A stretch of DNA of 64,000 nt from Candidatus Sulfotelmatobacter sp. (GCA_036500765.1 DASYBM010000016.1:434001-498000); one strand, 5' to 3'; numbered from the stretch's first letter, positions 26,908-35,525 are shown. Notes: generated from the letters alone by a model not told the origin. Numbers and translations: made by a program.

Positions 26908-27504
26908 ATTAAAACGAGAGAAGAAGCTTGGGAACTACTGACTGAGTTCACCCAGTCGGAAAGTTTGCGCAAACATGCGCTGGCCGTGGAGGCTTGCATG
27001 CGCGCGTGTGCGCGCAAGCTGGGAAATGGCACGCCTGACGATGAAAATCTGTGGGGGATCGTCGGACTGATTCACGATTTCGATTACGAGCGCTGGCCCA
27101 GCCTTGAACATCATCCATATAAGGGTAACGAAATTCTGAAAGAGCGCGGATACTCCGACGAGATCCGCCGCGCCATCATGTCGCATGCCGAATATACCGG
27201 CGTGACGCGCGACACGCCGATGGAGAAGGCGCTGTTCGCCTGCGACGAACTCGCGGGATTCATCACGGCCGTCGCGTTGATCAAGCCCGGCAAGTCGCTG
27301 GCCGAGGTCGACACGAAGTCGGTGCGGAAGCGGATGAAAGATAAAGCATTCGCCCGCAAGGTGAACCGGGATGACATTATTCAGGGCGCGGCCGCGCTGG
27401 GCGTGGATCTGGATGAGCACATTGCTTTCTGCATCGAGGCGCTGAAGCCGATCGCGGACAAACTCGGGCTCGATGGCAGCGCGGCCAAGCCGCAGAACAG
27501 TTGA
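26908..27504 (+). CDS. HD-domain phosphohydrolase, probable ATT start
   Basis: An HD-superfamily metal-dependent hydrolase, with the HD motif in GLIHDFDYERWPS and a further histidine in MSHAEYTGVTRDTP. The usual N-terminus TREEAWELLTEFTQSESLRKHALAVE is intact in frame before the first standard start codon (TTG 26965). The upstream context AAGGAG (26895-26900), seven bases before ATT at 26908, strongly suggests ATT initiation, giving 198 residues. Substrate unknown. Its opening and length agree with the family as I know it. Standing alone between a toxin-antitoxin pair and a zinc-ribbon protein, it shows no informative context. Confidence 0.8.
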   Translation: MKTREEAWELLTEFTQSESLRKHALAVEACMRACARKLGNGTPDDENLWGIVGLIHDFDYERWPSLEHHPYKGNEILKERGYSDEIRRAIMSHAEYTGVTRDTPMEKALFACDELAGFITAVALIKPGKSLAEVDTKSVRKRMKDKAFARKVNRDDIIQGAAALGVDLDEHIAFCIEALKPIADKLGLDGSAAKPQNS

Positions 27505-27752
27505 TCTTCGTGCTCGTCTGATTCTTGCCAGCGTGGTTACTGGCGATACTCCAAGCATGATCGGGGTCCTGCTTTGCCGCCCGCAGCCCAGACATTCAAT
27601 TCCCTGAAACCTGTGCTAATATCTGCTGACGTTCTGCATTCGAACGACACACTCTCCCGTTGCAGAACGTACGTCGCAAAGTCTGCGTGATGGTCGCACC
27701 TCTGTCCCAGGGCTTGTGAGATAGCCTGAGAGAGTGCGGAAGGCCGGTGAGT

Positions 27753-28538
27753 ATGCCGACAAATAGCACCACTCCCCCGTCCATTGCGGTGCTCGTGGGA
27801 TGCAGCCAATGTGGGGCGACCCTGCCCGATGGGGCGCAGTTCTGTCTTAAATGCGGAAAGCCTGTCGCGTCAGCGGCGGCTTCTTCGGCCAGTCCAGCCG
27901 ATTTTTCAGAAACCAGTGCCACCGTCCTGGAAGTGCCGCCACCAGCGGCAGGTGCGAAGCCGAAGAACAAAAGGCGCCTGCTGGTTTCGATCTTGCTGGT
28001 GCTGCTGATCGGAGTCGTTTTGTGGGCCGTGACCAGCGACAGTTCGGGCGCGCAACAGTTCCAGGAATTGGTGGGATTGAAGCAGGACCGTATTATTCTC
28101 GATTCTGCTTTTTCTGTGGGAGCCCATACCTTTCGCTACTACAAATTCGCGTTGCCCGAAGGCTCGATGAATGTAGCCGTCGTCGGGCAGTTCACCAGCG
28201 CTGCCGATAGCCAGGATGCAAGTCATCGCAGGAATCAAGCTAAAGACGCCAACGTCGATAGCAACATCGAAGTCTATATTCTGACCGACTCTGCCTTCAC
28301 CGTCTGGCAGAACGGGTACGCTACGGGTTCCCTCTATGAAAGCGGAAAAGTCATAGCGGGCAGCGTGCAGGCGGAGGTTCCGGCGGGAGCCGGAATTTAC
28401 TATCTCGTTTTCAGCAACAAGGCCGCGCCGAAAACCGCCAAAGCCGTTCATGCTACCGTGCTGCTGCGCTACAAGAGCTGGCTGCCCGAGTCGGTGCTGC
28501 GCTGGAAAGCTCGCTTTGTGGATTGGGTGGGCTGGTGA
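27753..28538 (+). CDS. Zinc-ribbon, single-pass membrane protein
   Basis: ATG at 27753 follows GGAAGG. The 261-residue product starts with a zinc ribbon (CSQCGATL ... FCLKCGKPV), then a Pro/Ala-rich linker, a basic KPKNKRR stop and a membrane helix (LLVSILLVLLIGVVLWAV, about residues 75-93). The remaining 165 residues are extracytoplasmic with beta-like segments (RYYKFALPEGSMNVAVVGQF, GAGIYYLVFSNKA). The ribbon faces the cytoplasm. No known enzyme domain recognised; function unknown. Confidence 0.75.
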   Translation: MPTNSTTPPSIAVLVGCSQCGATLPDGAQFCLKCGKPVASAAASSASPADFSETSATVLEVPPPAAGAKPKNKRRLLVSILLVLLIGVVLWAVTSDSSGAQQFQELVGLKQDRIILDSAFSVGAHTFRYYKFALPEGSMNVAVVGQFTSAADSQDASHRRNQAKDANVDSNIEVYILTDSAFTVWQNGYATGSLYESGKVIAGSVQAEVPAGAGIYYLVFSNKAAPKTAKAVHATVLLRYKSWLPESVLRWKARFVDWVGW

Positions 28539-28623
28539 GAGGCAATAATTGGGGATGTCATTCCGAACGTCCGAAGGCCGTGAGGAACCTGTTGTCGCCA
28601 GCGCTGCCTGAAAATCCGCAGTT

Positions 28624-31059
28624 CTAACGCGTGGTCTCTTCGATCTCTGAAATCCAGTCGGGACGCTTGAGCACTTCGCGGGGCTTGGGACCGTCGGCGG
28701 CGCCCACGATTCCGTCCTGCTCCATGAGATCGATGAGGTGCGCGGCGCGGCCGTAGCCGATGCGCAGGCGCCGCTGGAGCAGGGAAGTGGAGGCCTTGCC
28801 GAATTCCACGACCAGCTTCACGGCATCACCGTACATGGGATCGTCTTCGGGCTCGCCGTCGGCGGTGGGACCGCCATCATTCGTGCCGATCGCTGGTTCG
28901 CGGCTGTCTTTGGGCGCTTCCAGGAACTGCTGCTGATATTCGGCGAGGCCTTGCGCTTTCCAGAACTCGACGACGGCGGCAATTTCTTTCTCCGTAACAA
29001 ACGGTGCGTGCAGGCGATGCACGCGCGCCGAACCGGAGGGCAAATACAGCATATCGCCTTTGCCCAGCAAAGCTTCGGCGCCATTGGCGTCGAGAATGGT
29101 GCGCGAGTCAACTTTCGTTGCTACGCGGAACGAAACGCGGGCAGGGAAGTTTGCTTTGATCAATCCCGTAATGACGTCGACGCTCGGCCGTTGCGTCGCC
29201 AGAACCAGGTGAATGCCGACGGCGCGCGCCATCTGCGCCAGGCGCGTGATCGACTCTTCCACGTTGCTGGAGTCGAGCATCATCAGGTCGGCCAACTCAT
29301 CGATGATGATGACGATGAATGGCAGAGGCTTCTCATCCGATTCTTCGGCGAACAGGCTGGGCGTGCCATTCGAATCGAAAAGCCGGTTGTACTGGTCGAT
29401 GTTGCGGACGCCTTTGGCCGCGAGCAGTTTCAGGCGGCGCTCCATTTCGCGCACCGCGTTGCGCAGCGCATTGGCCGCGAGTTTCGGCTCGGTGATGATG
29501 GGCGTATAGAGATGCGGAACGCCTTCGTAGTTGCCAAGTTCGAGGCGCTTCGGATCGACCAGGATCAGGCGCACTTGGTCGGGCGTCGCCTTGTAAAGGA
29601 TCGACATGATCATGGCGTTGATGGCCACGCTCTTGCCCGCGCCCGTCGATCCGGCGATCAGTAAGTGCGGCATGCCGGCGAGATCGGCGGTGACGATGCG
29701 GCCATTGATGTCTTTGCCCATGGCGATCGTCATCTTCGACTTCGAGCCCATGAACTCCTGCGACTCGATGTTCTCGCGCAGCCAGATGATTTCGCGCTGG
29801 CGATTCGGCACCTGAATGCCGACCGTGCTTTTTCCGGCCATGCGCTCGATCAAAATGCTCTCGGCTTTCAACGCGAGGCAGAGATCGTCGCAAAGATTAG
29901 TGATGCGGCTGTATTTGATGCCGGCTTCCGGTTTGAATTCGAACGTGGTGACGACCGGGCCTGGATTGATCTGTGTGATCTGGCCGTGAATCTCGAACTC
30001 GGCGTATTTTTCCGTGAGCACTTGCGCCAGCAGTTTGAGTTCGTCGGCGTCGACTTGCTGCTGCTCGTCGGGCCGCTGCAACAGGCTGCTCGAGGGCAAC
30101 TTGTATCCGCCGGCGATGCGCGGCATGGTAGTTTTGGCTTTGTTGCCGCTGTCGCCGCGCTCGGTTACTTCGGGATCGACTTCGGGATCGACTGCGGATT
30201 CAGCCGAAGGACTAGTGGCCAGAGATTCGGCGAGAATTCCGCCCACCGCGGTCGAGCTGCGCTCGACTGGACGGACGAATGCGTCCGTCCCTACACGTTC
30301 TTCTTCGATCATGCGCTCGATTCCCGTGCGCCGCGGTTCCGGCGCGGACGCCTGCGTGATGGGACGCGTCTGGATCAGTTGTGTCTTGACCACGGGCTTC
30401 GAGATGCGGCGCTGCTCCAATTCTTTCTGCTGGCGTTTCTTGGCGCGCTCGCCCTGCCAATCTTTGTAGCGATTCCACAACGCGGTGACGAAGGCGAAGC
30501 GCGTCGGAGCCCAGAGCTGGATCGCGGAAAACGAGAACGCGGTCGAAAGATATAGCGACACCGCCAGCAATGTCGCGCACACAATATATGCGCCGACGAG
30601 ATTCAAGTAGTGAATCAGAACGTCGCCGATCACGCGGCCGAGCAGGCCTTCGATTGGGATCACGTGCAGCCAGCGCAGTTGACCAGGCAGCAAGGCCAGC
30701 ATCGCCGGGACGAACATCACCAGCCAGATTCCGCCGAGGCTTTTCGCCAGCGGCGACTGCACTTGCAAGGAGCGGAACCAGCGCGTGCCCAACATCGCCG
30801 GGAAAATTACCAGCAGGAATGCGCCCACGCCGAAAAATTGCAGCAGCATGTCGGCGGTGAAAGCGCCGACCACGCCGATCCAGTTGCGCGCCGCATGGGA
30901 ACCGGTCAGGACCGAGGCGCTGTTCCACGAGGGATCGAGCGGAGAATAGGAAACGAGCGCGAGAAAGAGGAGGAGCGCGGAGACGCACATCAGGAATCCG
31001 ATCAGCTCATTGAGCCGCCGGTTCCTGGTGGGAACAAAGATGCCTGCCAAGTAATCCAT
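28624..31059 (-). CDS. ftsK: FtsK/SpoIIIE DNA translocase
   Basis: FtsK pumps chromosomal DNA through the division septum. With the start at ATG 31059 the protein has 811 residues. The N-terminal third holds four or five membrane helices. A linker follows, with a dispersed repeat (GTDAFVRPVERS) in frame near residues 255-266. The motor has Walker A in IAGSTGAGKSVAINAM and Walker B in VIIIDELADLMM. The C-terminal gamma winged-helix (GKASTSLLQRRLRIGYGRAAHLIDLMEQDGIVG) recognises KOPS/SRS sequences. Overall this is a complete FtsK of ordinary size apart from the linker repeat. Confidence 0.95.
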   Translation of the reverse strand: MDYLAGIFVPTRNRRLNELIGFLMCVSALLLFLALVSYSPLDPSWNSASVLTGSHAARNWIGVVGAFTADMLLQFFGVGAFLLVIFPAMLGTRWFRSLQVQSPLAKSLGGIWLVMFVPAMLALLPGQLRWLHVIPIEGLLGRVIGDVLIHYLNLVGAYIVCATLLAVSLYLSTAFSFSAIQLWAPTRFAFVTALWNRYKDWQGERAKKRQQKELEQRRISKPVVKTQLIQTRPITQASAPEPRRTGIERMIEEERVGTDAFVRPVERSSTAVGGILAESLATSPSAESAVDPEVDPEVTERGDSGNKAKTTMPRIAGGYKLPSSSLLQRPDEQQQVDADELKLLAQVLTEKYAEFEIHGQITQINPGPVVTTFEFKPEAGIKYSRITNLCDDLCLALKAESILIERMAGKSTVGIQVPNRQREIIWLRENIESQEFMGSKSKMTIAMGKDINGRIVTADLAGMPHLLIAGSTGAGKSVAINAMIMSILYKATPDQVRLILVDPKRLELGNYEGVPHLYTPIITEPKLAANALRNAVREMERRLKLLAAKGVRNIDQYNRLFDSNGTPSLFAEESDEKPLPFIVIIIDELADLMMLDSSNVEESITRLAQMARAVGIHLVLATQRPSVDVITGLIKANFPARVSFRVATKVDSRTILDANGAEALLGKGDMLYLPSGSARVHRLHAPFVTEKEIAAVVEFWKAQGLAEYQQQFLEAPKDSREPAIGTNDGGPTADGEPEDDPMYGDAVKLVVEFGKASTSLLQRRLRIGYGRAAHLIDLMEQDGIVGAADGPKPREVLKRPDWISEIEETTR
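30269..30290. repeat. Dispersed palindrome lying inside ftsK
   Basis: Arms GGACGGACG and CGTCCGTCC around AATG. The 22-base unit is identical to the intergenic copy at 36389-36410 and related to 1126-1150. It adds codons without disturbing the ftsK frame. Confidence 0.85.
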
Positions 31060-31423
31060 GTGGGCAGATTCCACACCGAAGACACGTTGGTCGTCGATGG
31101 CGCAATCGGCCAGAGCCCTTACATTATGCCAAGAAGCCGGGGTTCCGACAATCAGGGAAATAGATGGGAGTGTTGAGTGAGTTTCCCTCGGCCCGCGGTG
31201 AAGCACTTGGCGTCTTTCTCAGATAGTTCAGATAACGATGTCACCCTGACGAGAGCGATAGCTCTCGGAGGGGCCTTATGAGTGCTGTGAGCGGAAATGC
31301 CGTGCACGGGTTCGCTACACTGCATGCGGTGTTTTGGTTCCCGTTCTGCATGGATGGGATTCGCTGACGTACGGTCCTTCGGCCCGGCTTCGCCGCGCCT
31401 CAGGATGACATCAGGGGCGGGGT
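31060..31423. other. Gap between ftsK and uppP
   Basis: No convincing gene. The downstream part contains a TCCTTCGGCCC...CTCAGGATGACA string that recurs in degenerate form near 59100 and 60930. I see no terminator with a clear T run. Confidence 0.35.
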
Positions 31424-32317
31424 TCATGCAGCAAGCCTCGCGGCGAACACCAGTACCAACACTCCGACAATAATCCGATAGATGGCGAAAGGCGCGAAGC
31501 CGCGCTTGCGGACGTAGGCCATAAACCATGCGACCGAAGCATAGGCGACGATGAATGAGACCACGAAGCCGATGGCGAGGACGATCCAGCCGTGGGCGTC
31601 GATCTGCGATACGCCGATGGGATTTTCGCCTTTGCCGCTGAGCGATTTGAGCAGCGTGTAGAGCGTGGCGGCGGCCATCGTCGGGATAGAAACGAAGAAC
31701 GAAAACTCGAGGGCCGAGGCGCGCGACATGCCCGCGACCTGCCCGGCTGCGATGGTCGACATGGAGCGCGACGTTCCGGGAAAGACGGCAGAGAAGATCT
31801 GGCAGAAGCCGATCCAGATGGCCTGCGGCAGGCTCATGTCTTCCATCTTCCAGGTATGGATGCGGCTTCCGGCCGCGCCGGGACCGGCGGCTTCGGACTT
31901 GGCGTTCAAGGCGTCGATCAGCCACATCACGATCCCGCCGATCAGAAGCGACCAGCCGATGATGGCAATGTTTTCGAGATGCTTGCCGATCACCTTGGTC
32001 AGTAAGAAAGATGGAATTGCCGTGACAACGAATGCGACGGTGGTGAGACCGAGAGGGTGAGTCAGGGCGGTCTTGTTTCCGTTTTCACCGCGCGGGAAGG
32101 TCGACAGAAACTTGGTGATGCGGCTCCAGAAATAAACGGGCAGACAGAGGATCGCGCCCAGTTGAATGACGATGGAATACATCTTCCAGTAGCCATCCGA
32201 CAAGCTGATATGAAGCAGAAGTTCGGAGAGACGCAGATGCGCAGTCGAACTGACGGGAAGAAATTCGGTGAGGCCTTCGACAATGCCGAGGATCAGGGAG
32301 AGCAGGTAGTCGTTCAA
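31424..32317 (-). CDS. uppP: Undecaprenyl-diphosphatase
   Basis: UppP (BacA) removes the terminal phosphate from undecaprenyl diphosphate, recycling the lipid carrier; it can confer bacitracin tolerance. The 297-residue integral membrane protein has the two signatures: GIVEGLTEFLPVSSTAHL near the N-terminus, with the catalytic glutamates, and GFCQIFSAVFPGTSRSMSTIAAG in the second half with the conserved arginine. About eight membrane helices are visible. Functionally it complements uppS found earlier in the window, though the two are not in one operon. Confidence 0.96.
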   Translation of the reverse strand: MNDYLLSLILGIVEGLTEFLPVSSTAHLRLSELLLHISLSDGYWKMYSIVIQLGAILCLPVYFWSRITKFLSTFPRGENGNKTALTHPLGLTTVAFVVTAIPSFLLTKVIGKHLENIAIIGWSLLIGGIVMWLIDALNAKSEAAGPGAAGSRIHTWKMEDMSLPQAIWIGFCQIFSAVFPGTSRSMSTIAAGQVAGMSRASALEFSFFVSIPTMAAATLYTLLKSLSGKGENPIGVSQIDAHGWIVLAIGFVVSFIVAYASVAWFMAYVRKRGFAPFAIYRIIVGVLVLVFAARLAA

Positions 32318-32383
32318 TCGTCCTCCGAAAAAAGTAAGGGAACAGTATCGCAGAAAAAGTTTGTGGCGGCGTTAACGGTTGCT

Positions 32384-32418
32384 GCGCTTGCGTTCGCTCG
32401 CTTCGGTCGGATGACAAA
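32384..32418. repeat. Dispersed CGTTCGCTCGCTTCGGTCGG string
   Basis: This non-coding string ending in GATGACAAA has a close copy at 41447-41482 (with one base more in the GGTCGGGATGACAAA part). Origin unclear; it is common intergenic debris of the same type as other repeats in the window. Confidence 0.55.
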
Positions 32419-32441
32419 TTGTTAGTTAGTCGCCTTGTTAG

Positions 32442-33431
32442 TTAATCGCCGGCATTGCCGTAGGTTGGGATGCCTTGCTGGACGTAGAAGATCAGCGTCT
32501 GGGCGCGCGGGGACCAGTCGCTTTGAGCGTATTGGCTCGCGATCTTCTGCGCCATCTCCAGCGCGCGGGCCTTGGCCGCTTCCGATTTCTTCTGGTTAGC
32601 TTCGGTTTTGTAGATTTCGATCAGAGCGGATTGGCGCCAAGCCGCGTCGTACAGCGCTTCCGGCGTGGAGGGCGACTGCTCGTGCTCTTTGGCGTATTTC
32701 TCATACATCTCGGCTTCTTTTTCGGGACACTTTGAGGCTCCCTGCCAATCGCCGCAGAGTTTGTTTTCGAGGAGATGGAAGGCGGCCTGGTCGGCCCACT
32801 TGGTGCCGGAGTATTTCTTCATGACCAGCTTCATCCACTGTTCGTCGATCTGGCCGCGCATGTAGGCGTCGCGCTCGCGGGCCGAGGGACGCGTGAGCAC
32901 GTCGGAGCGCTCGATCTGCCAGCGGATATCGGCGGCCCGGTAGAGGGCTTCGGCGGCGAGTGGAGAATTGGGAAACAGGTCGTAGACGCGATAGTAGAGC
33001 CGCATGGCGTCCTGGGCGGCATCGCGACGGCCGCGGCGGCGGCTGGCCTGATCTTCGGAATCTGTGGCTTCGCCGAAGATAATCTTGTCGCCGTTCGGCG
33101 TGCTCAAGTTTACGAGAGCCTTGCTTTGCACCCACCCGGTGATGGTTTTGCCTTCGGATTCGGGGTCGTCTTCGTCGGCATCTTTCCTGGGCTCGCGGAG
33201 GATGGCTTCGACGTGAGTCCAGTCGCGGCTGGTGTCGATGATGATGAGTTCGTGTCCGCGGGCGGCCTGGCCCAGTTTGGCGGCGTCGGCGGCGGGCGAG
33301 ACGCGGATGGTTTCCTCATGAACAAGGGTGCCTCGTTGTGCCTGGGAGAAAGCGAGGCCAGTGGAAAGCAGCACACAGGCGCTGAGTGATAACAATGCCC
33401 GAAAACGGAATCGCAGCGCGACGTAGGGCAC
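32442..33431 (-). CDS. Secreted SH3-like and TPR-like protein
   Basis: I take the GTG at 33431, which gives a good signal peptide (MPYVALRFRFRALLSLSACVLLSTGLAFSQA); an ATG seven codons earlier is also possible and the frame stays open further. The 329-residue product then has an SH3-like segment (GTLVHEETIRVSPAADAAKLGQAARGHELIIID through GWVQSKALV) and a helical repeat region like YbgF/BamD (MRLYYRVYDLFPNSPLAAEALYRAADIRWQ, MKKYSGTKWADQAAFHLLENKLCGDW). It is probably a periplasmic scaffold. The start region contains a run of Gs that could affect expression. Confidence 0.72.
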   Translation of the reverse strand: MPYVALRFRFRALLSLSACVLLSTGLAFSQAQRGTLVHEETIRVSPAADAAKLGQAARGHELIIIDTSRDWTHVEAILREPRKDADEDDPESEGKTITGWVQSKALVNLSTPNGDKIIFGEATDSEDQASRRRGRRDAAQDAMRLYYRVYDLFPNSPLAAEALYRAADIRWQIERSDVLTRPSARERDAYMRGQIDEQWMKLVMKKYSGTKWADQAAFHLLENKLCGDWQGASKCPEKEAEMYEKYAKEHEQSPSTPEALYDAAWRQSALIEIYKTEANQKKSEAAKARALEMAQKIASQYAQSDWSPRAQTLIFYVQQGIPTYGNAGD

Positions 33432-33445
33432 CCCCCCTCCCCCCC
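33431..33445. repeat. C7-T-C7 homopolymer tract
   Basis: Seven Cs, one T and seven Cs; on the coding strand it reads G7-A-G7 and overlaps the ribosome binding site and GTG start of the SH3/TPR protein. Such tracts are slip-prone. Confidence 0.8.
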
Positions 33446-33741
33446 TATGCATTGGAATCAGTGAGTTAGAGGAAAATTGAGAAAAAATCTTAGAGCTGCA
33501 ATGAGATGCGGGGAAAATCTTAGAAACAAAAGAGTTATCGCCGGTGGCGCGACGTGTGGTCATGGCATTGTGGAGTTGCGACCTCAGGATCATCATTCGG
33601 TCGGTTGAAGTCAAGGTCATTTGAACAATGTGTTGGGTTTATTTCTCTTTGGATTTTCCCGGGCGGCACTGGAGCCGCTTGCCCGCCGCCTGCGGGGGTG
33701 AGGAGCATTCCTTCGCCGCTTTCGCCGAAGGCATTAATTTC

Positions 33742-34749
33742 TTAGATGCGGATTGCATTCTCAGATGCGGCTTGTTCGCGGCGAATTTCTTCGAGCATGG
33801 TTGGTTCGATGTTGCCGCCGGAGATGATCGCCACGTTTATCTTGGTCGTTGGCAACTGACTGGAGTGGAAGAGGAATCCGGCCGTGGCGACTGCGCCGCT
33901 GGGTTCGGCGATGGTTGCGGGATTTTGGGCGAGGAGCATCATCGCTGCGCGGATCTCGTCCTCGGTGACCGTGACGATGCCGTCGACGAAACATTGCATG
34001 TGATCGAAGTTGATGGGGCCGACGCTTTGGGTACGGAGTCCATCGGCAATGGTGCGCGAAACCTGCTCGGCGGGGAATTGGACGATTTTTCCGGAGCGCA
34101 GGCTGGCTTGGGCGTCGGCGGCAAGTTCGGGTTCGACGCCGAAAACATTCACCGAGGGCTTAGTCAGTTTGATGGCGGCGGCGACGCCGCTGATCAGGCC
34201 TCCGCCGCCGACGGGGGCGAGGACGGTTTCGACGTCGGGCATGTCTTCGAGAATTTCGAGCCCGATGGCGCCTTGACCGGCGATGATCTTCTCGTCGTTG
34301 TAGGGAGGCACGATGACATAGCCATATTCGGCGGCGAGTTCTTCGGCTTTGAGTTGGCGTTCGCTGCTGCCGGGCCCGACCAGCACGATCTTTGCGCCGA
34401 GGGCGGCAGTGGCCTCGCGCTTGATGGCGGGGGCGTTGTTAGGCATGACAATGACGGACTTCACGCCTAGTGCGCGTGCGGCGTAGGCGACACCCTGCGC
34501 GTGATTGCCGCTTGAGTAAGTGATGACGCCGCGCTCTCTTTCTTCGTCGGTCAGAGACGCAATCTTGTTGTAGGCTCCGCGCAGTTTGAAAGCGCCGATG
34601 GGCTGTTGATTTTCGGGCTTGAGGAAGAGGCGGCGGCCGGATTGGACAGCCGAGGGCGGCTGTCCCCACACGAGTTCGACGAGGCGCGTGCGGGTGGTGA
34701 TGCCTTCGAGGCGGGATCGGGCGGAATGGAGATCGGCGAGGGTGATCAT
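33742..34749 (-). CDS. ilvA: Threonine/serine dehydratase (short form)
   Basis: A fold-type II PLP enzyme that deaminates threonine to 2-oxobutanoate or serine to pyruvate. With ATG 34749 it has 335 residues and no C-terminal ACT domain, so it is the unregulated or catabolic short form. The PLP lysine is Lys55 in PIGAFKLRGAYNKI; SSGNHAQGVAYAA and the phosphate-binding PVGGGGLISG loop are present. Residues 27-38 (VWGQPPSAVQSG) come from an in-frame dispersed repeat and precede the strand RLFLKPENQQP, where family members have a shorter loop. Neighbouring genes give no pathway context. Confidence 0.88.
   Translation of the reverse strand: MITLADLHSARSRLEGITTRTRLVELVWGQPPSAVQSGRRLFLKPENQQPIGAFKLRGAYNKIASLTDEERERGVITYSSGNHAQGVAYAARALGVKSVIVMPNNAPAIKREATAALGAKIVLVGPGSSERQLKAEELAAEYGYVIVPPYNDEKIIAGQGAIGLEILEDMPDVETVLAPVGGGGLISGVAAAIKLTKPSVNVFGVEPELAADAQASLRSGKIVQFPAEQVSRTIADGLRTQSVGPINFDHMQCFVDGIVTVTEDEIRAAMMLLAQNPATIAEPSGAVATAGFLFHSSQLPTTKINVAIISGGNIEPTMLEEIRREQAASENAIRI
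34644..34671. repeat. Dispersed palindrome lying inside the dehydratase gene
   Basis: Arms GGACAGCCG (34644-34652) and CGGCTGTCC (34657-34665) around AGGG, then CCACAC. It is the best-preserved copy of the family also seen at 25023 and 42772, and it is coding here. Confidence 0.85.
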
Positions 34750-34803
34750 GTGTGAGTTAGATTCTAATCGAGGCATGGTGAAGGTTCGATGCATTGGGCT
34801 TGA

Positions 34804-34836
34804 CATCATGATGCCTTACTCGATAGCATCATGATG
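34804..34836 (+). promoter_or_regulatory. Probable operator: two CATCATGATG palindromes
   Basis: Perfect 10-base palindromes at 34804-34813 and 34827-34836, 23 bases apart (about two helical turns), directly at the start of the antitoxin gene. A ribbon-helix-helix antitoxin could bind both and repress its own operon. Confidence 0.6.
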
Positions 34837-35072
34837 TGCGCACCACTCTTACGCTCGATGACGACGTGGCGGCCTTGCTGAAGAAGGAAGCGCGGCGATC
34901 TGGCGAGCCGTTTAAGCAAGTGGTAAACCAAACGTTGCGCCTGGGGCTCACAGCCACGAAACAGGCCCCTCGTAAACCCTTCAAGGTGACGCCGATCAAT
35001 CTTGGATTGCCCAGGGATTTCGATAAGGTCGAAGACCTGCTCGAATATCTCGAAGGCCCAGAACACCGATGA
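34836..35072 (+). CDS. vapB: VapB-like ribbon-helix-helix antitoxin
   Basis: A 78-residue protein starting with GTG: VRTTLTLDDDVAALLKKEAR, then GEPFKQVVNQTLRLGL. The N-terminal strand (RTTLTLDDD) and helices match small ribbon-helix-helix antitoxins; the C-terminal part should bind the toxin. It overlaps the PIN toxin gene by four bases (ATGA), indicating translational coupling. The start codon lies at the edge of a palindrome, fitting autorepression. Confidence 0.82.
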   Translation: MRTTLTLDDDVAALLKKEARRSGEPFKQVVNQTLRLGLTATKQAPRKPFKVTPINLGLPRDFDKVEDLLEYLEGPEHR

Positions 35073-35497
35073 TCGTAGTCGATGCGAATCTTCTTATCTA
35101 TTCCTACGACAGCGGCTCTAGTAATCACGCGAAGGCCCGCAACTGGCTGGAGCGGACACTGGCGGGGGCTGAGATGGTTGGGCTTCCGTGGCAGTCGATC
35201 TCTGCATTTGTCCGCATCATGACCGACTCGCGTTTGCCTGGAGAGCGGTTCACCGCAGCAAAAGCAGTCGAGGTCGTAAGCATGTGGCTGGACCAGTCGA
35301 TCGTGCGGGTGTTAGTACCTGGCGATGGTCACTGGTTACTGTTTCGTGGGATGGTGGTAGAAGGGCAGGCTTCCGGTCCCCTTGTGACGGATGCGCAGAT
35401 CGCAGCTCTGGCGGTTGAGTATGGGGGAGTGCTGCACACAACCGACCGGGATTTTGCGCGGTTTCCGGGGCTGCGGTGGGTGAATCCTCTGACGTAG
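35069..35497 (+). CDS. vapC: VapC-type PIN-domain toxin
   Basis: A 142-residue PIN-domain protein paired with the preceding antitoxin. Visible motifs are MIVVDANLLIYSYD with Asp5, GLPWQSISAFVRIMTD, GPLVTDAQIAALAVEYGGVLHTTDRDFARFPGLRW with the later aspartates. This matches the TA-associated VapC subfamily whose second acidic position is not the usual glutamate. It probably acts as an RNase; the target is unknown. Confidence 0.88.
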   Translation: MIVVDANLLIYSYDSGSSNHAKARNWLERTLAGAEMVGLPWQSISAFVRIMTDSRLPGERFTAAKAVEVVSMWLDQSIVRVLVPGDGHWLLFRGMVVEGQASGPLVTDAQIAALAVEYGGVLHTTDRDFARFPGLRWVNPLT

Positions 35498-35525
35498 GAC
35501 CCTCTCCGTAAATGCTACTCGCGCC

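Noticed and set aside
29665-30555. Long frame antisense to ftsK
   Set aside because: Opposite strand of a complete ftsK; no start site or homology.
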